This document shows, one piece after another, positions 5,311-7,106 of a DNA stretch of 7,106 bases. The translations under genes were made by a program, and so were the position numbers. This DNA comes from Gelria sp. (lineage in GTDB: Bacteria; Bacillota; Syntrophomonadia; Syntrophomonadales; Syntrophomonadaceae). Each line of letters opens with the position of its first letter. Positions within the stretch are counted from its first letter, which is position 1. The DNA lies in the NCBI GenBank assembly GCA_012839665.1, contig DUMX01000334.1:1-7106 (forward strand). The letters are read 5' to 3'. The notes beneath the pieces were generated by a model. The model had not been told where the DNA came from and made no database searches. It saw nothing but the letters and a program-made list of their open reading frames with translations.

Positions 5311-6141
5311 ATGAAAGTTGTTATTACGATACTGGTGGAAAACACTACCCCTTCACCAGCACTAATCGGAGAATATGGTTTTTCAGCCCTGATTGAAGTG
5401 GATGATTATAGGATACTTTTCGATACCGGTAGTGCGCAGGCATTATATTATAATGCTACCCAGTTGGGCATTGATTTAACCCGGGTAGATGCTCTCGTTA
5501 TCAGTCATGGTCATTTTGACCACACCGGAGGCCTATTATCATATCTGAAACAATACGGACCGCGTCCGATTTATGCCCATTCTGGTATGTTTGCTAGTCG
5601 CCCGTTGCCCCTGGGAGGAAATAATTATAAAGATATAGGCTGTGGTTTTAGCCAGGATGAACTCCTTAAAGCCGGAGCCGAACTTCACTTGCGGGATGAA
5701 TTTAGTTCAATTATTCCAGGAGTGTACATTAGTGGAACTGTTCCTCGCAATAATAATTTTGAGGATACCGGGGGCAAATTTAAAGAGGTTGTTAATGGGA
5801 AGATGCAGGATGACCCCTTGGCTGATGATAGTGCTTTAATTATTGAACATCCTGAGGGATTAATTATTGTAAGTGGTTGTGCTCATGCAGGCATAATAAA
5901 CATTATTGAGCATGCTTGTCACCAGACCGGGAAGTCCAAGGTACTTGCCTTTATCGGGGGCACCCATTTGATAAGTGCATCCCCGCAAAGAATAGAACAG
6001 ACCATATCGGCATTAGATTCCTTTTCCATTTCGAAAATTATAGTATCACATTGCACCGGTTTCTATGCTGCTGCTCGTCTCTATAATGCTCTGGGAGAGT
6101 GTGTCATTAAGGGAGAAACCGGAATGAGATTCGAATTTTAG
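5311..6141 (+). CDS. MBL-fold metallo-hydrolase, COG1237 type
   Basis: A 276-residue soluble protein of the metallo-beta-lactamase superfamily, in the group often annotated as 7,8-dihydropterin-6-yl-methyl-4-(beta-D-ribofuranosyl)aminobenzene 5'-phosphate synthase-like (COG1237). Metal ligands visible are S65-H66-G-H68-F-D70-H71 (HxHxDH), preceded by ILFDTG (35-40), then SGCAH with H192, GGTH with H219 and SHCTG with H247. The spacing of GCAHAGIINII and IVSHCTGFYAA is characteristic of this subgroup. The N-terminal TILVENT is also typical, supporting the ATG at 5311, which follows TAAGGGGGA (5295-5303) by seven bases. A start 15 codons upstream at 5266 lacks any ribosome site and adds untypical residues. 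The true substrate is unknown; the pterin name comes from one archaeal relative and should not be taken literally. It lies 95 bases after azlD and 60 bases before the lon-like gene, same strand. Confidence 0.9.
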   Translation: MKVVITILVENTTPSPALIGEYGFSALIEVDDYRILFDTGSAQALYYNATQLGIDLTRVDALVISHGHFDHTGGLLSYLKQYGPRPIYAHSGMFASRPLPLGGNNYKDIGCGFSQDELLKAGAELHLRDEFSSIIPGVYISGTVPRNNNFEDTGGKFKEVVNGKMQDDPLADDSALIIEHPEGLIIVSGCAHAGIINIIEHACHQTGKSKVLAFIGGTHLISASPQRIEQTISALDSFSISKIIVSHCTGFYAAARLYNALGECVIKGETGMRFEF

Positions 6142-6187
6142 TAGTGGCCTCGAGGGCATTTAAAAATCGGCAGTTAGATTATATTTT

Positions 6188-6204
6188 AGGGGGTGCAATA
6201 TTTG
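6188..6204 (+). promoter_or_regulatory. ribosome binding site that decides a TTG start
   Basis: AGGGGGTG (6188-6195) stands seven to eight bases before TTG (6202-6204). No in-frame ATG or GTG upstream has a comparable site, and the encoded N-terminus looks like that of COG1067 proteins. This supports TTG as the real start. Confidence 0.65.
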
Positions 6205-7106
6205 GATAATAAGAAATATCGGCTTAAGGCCGAGGACCTTCGCCAGGAATGTGATACGAATATATTCAATTTTAACAGTACGGCGGAGGTAGAACCTTTA
6301 CGAGGAATCATTGGGCAGGACCGGGCAGTCAGATCCCTGGATTTTGGCTTAAAAATAAATAATCCGGGTTATAATGTTTACCTGGCGGGAGCGTTTGGTA
6401 CTGGTAAGACTACTTTAGCCAGGGAGATGCTGGAGAAAAGAGCAACCCGGGAGCCGGTTCCTTCGGATTGGTGCTATGTCCATAATTTTAAAAACCCTGA
6501 TTCTCCTCAAGCATTAGAATTGCCAGCTGGAAAAGGAAAGGAGTTTAAAAAGGACCTGGAACTGAAGTTAGAAAAATCTATTGCTAATATAAGCCAGATT
6601 TTTGAAGGCGAGGATTTCGAATATAAAAAGAATCAAATTCTGACCATGTTTGTAGAAGAGACTAATCGCTTGTATATCAGGGCAGATGAAGAAGCTCGAG
6701 CTTATGGTTTTACCATATCCCGTAATCAAAATGGGATAAGCAGTGTTCCTTTAAAAAATGGGGAAGCCTTAAATCAGGAAGAATATTTAAACATGTCAGA
6801 AGAAGAACGCGCGGAATTAATGAAGCGGAGCTCCCTGGTGCAGGAAAAACTTAATGAAGCCTTTCGCCAATATCGAGAACTGGAGAAAGATGTAAAAAAA
6901 CAGATTAAAGAATTGGAGCAGGAAACTGCTCGCAGCATAATTACTCCTTATTTTAATAATTTACTGAATAAGTATTGTGCTTTTAGTAAAGTGATTACGT
7001 ATCTGGAAGACCTGCAGCAGGACTTGCTGGACAATCTGGAGTTATACACCAAAGCAGAGGAACCATCATCTTCTAATTTATTTCGGTATGTTAGCCGGCG
7101 TAACTC
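6202..7106 (+). CDS. LonB-like AAA ATPase/protease, N-terminal part (cut by window edge)
   Basis: An open frame of 301 codons running off the right edge, from a TTG start. It matches the N-terminal region of the COG1067 ATP-dependent Lon-like family (AAA_32 type): LRGIIGQDRAVRSLDFGL (33-50) followed by a Walker A loop G63-A-F-G66-T-G68-K69-T70, then YVHNFKNPDSPQALELPAG (92-110), a phrase I recognise as strongly conserved in this family. Residues about 115-290 are charged and heptad-like, fitting the helical insertion that splits the AAA domain. Walker B, the arginine finger and the Lon-type Ser-Lys protease domain must lie beyond the window, so protease activity is known of the family, not seen. 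It is cytosolic by appearance, with no signal peptide or membrane segment in the visible part. It lies 60 bases after the MBL gene with no clear terminator between. Because both the start and the end are atypical for simple ORF calling (TTG, no stop), this gene is easily missed. Confidence 0.92.
   Translation, partial: MDNKKYRLKAEDLRQECDTNIFNFNSTAEVEPLRGIIGQDRAVRSLDFGLKINNPGYNVYLAGAFGTGKTTLAREMLEKRATREPVPSDWCYVHNFKNPDSPQALELPAGKGKEFKKDLELKLEKSIANISQIFEGEDFEYKKNQILTMFVEETNRLYIRADEEARAYGFTISRNQNGISSVPLKNGEALNQEEYLNMSEEERAELMKRSSLVQEKLNEAFRQYRELEKDVKKQIKELEQETARSIITPYFNNLLNKYCAFSKVITYLEDLQQDLLDNLELYTKAEEPSSSNLFRYVSRRN

Noticed and set aside
5642..5839. Rightward 65-residue frame inside the MBL gene
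   Set aside because: It is out of frame within a clearly conserved MBL coding sequence, without a ribosome site or family resemblance.
6147..6165. Hairpin around CCTCGAGG as a terminator after the MBL gene
   Set aside because: The self-complementary stretch is only eight bases with no loop, and no proper T-tract follows on the plus strand.

Overview
The window looks like ordinary chromosomal sequence from an anaerobic, endospore-forming Clostridia-type Firmicute. Four things point that way. There is an alpha/beta-type small acid-soluble spore protein (SASP). Strong AGGAGG-like or GGGGG-rich ribosome binding sites precede most genes. Base composition is moderately AT-rich, with AT-rich intergenic DNA. 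The gene mix includes a radical SAM protein, AzlCD, a COG1237-type metallo-hydrolase and a Lon-like AAA protease. A Syntrophomonadaceae or Peptococcaceae-like host would fit, but this is inference and the sequence alone cannot settle the genus.

Layout from left to right. Positions 1-120 are non-coding and repeat-rich: three TCCGCG words, a perfect 26-bp palindrome, and a threefold AGAATTG tandem repeat. A leftward SASP gene (162-344) follows, with a GC-rich terminator hairpin on its left and a plausible forespore-type promoter on its right. Everything else points rightward: a radical SAM protein of unknown substrate (508-1386); a DUF47/PhoU-like protein without its usual PiT phosphate transporter next door (1474-2100), closed by a clear intrinsic terminator; a bifunctional class A penicillin-binding protein (2248-4179); the overlapping azlC-azlD pair for branched-chain amino acid export (4207-5215); an MBL-fold hydrolase of the COG1237 type (5311-6141); and the N-terminal 301 codons of a LonB-like (COG1067) AAA protease, starting at TTG and cut by the window edge (6202-7106).

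The genes do not form one obvious pathway. SASP (DNA protection), the class A PBP (peptidoglycan) and a Lon-type protease are all compatible with a sporulating cell, and azlC-azlD are clearly translationally linked. The rest look like neighbouring housekeeping or accessory genes. Likely transcription units are SASP alone (leftward), radical SAM with or without DUF47, then pbp with azlCD possibly by read-through, followed by the hydrolase and lon, whose promoters I cannot define.

I see no RNA gene, CRISPR array, transposase, phage gene or defence cassette, and no convincing new multi-gene system. The points most worth a second look are the repeat block at the left edge, the orphan DUF47 gene, the non-canonical cysteine spacing in the radical SAM protein, the 14-bp palindrome ahead of the MBL gene, and the three G7 tracts inside coding sequence.
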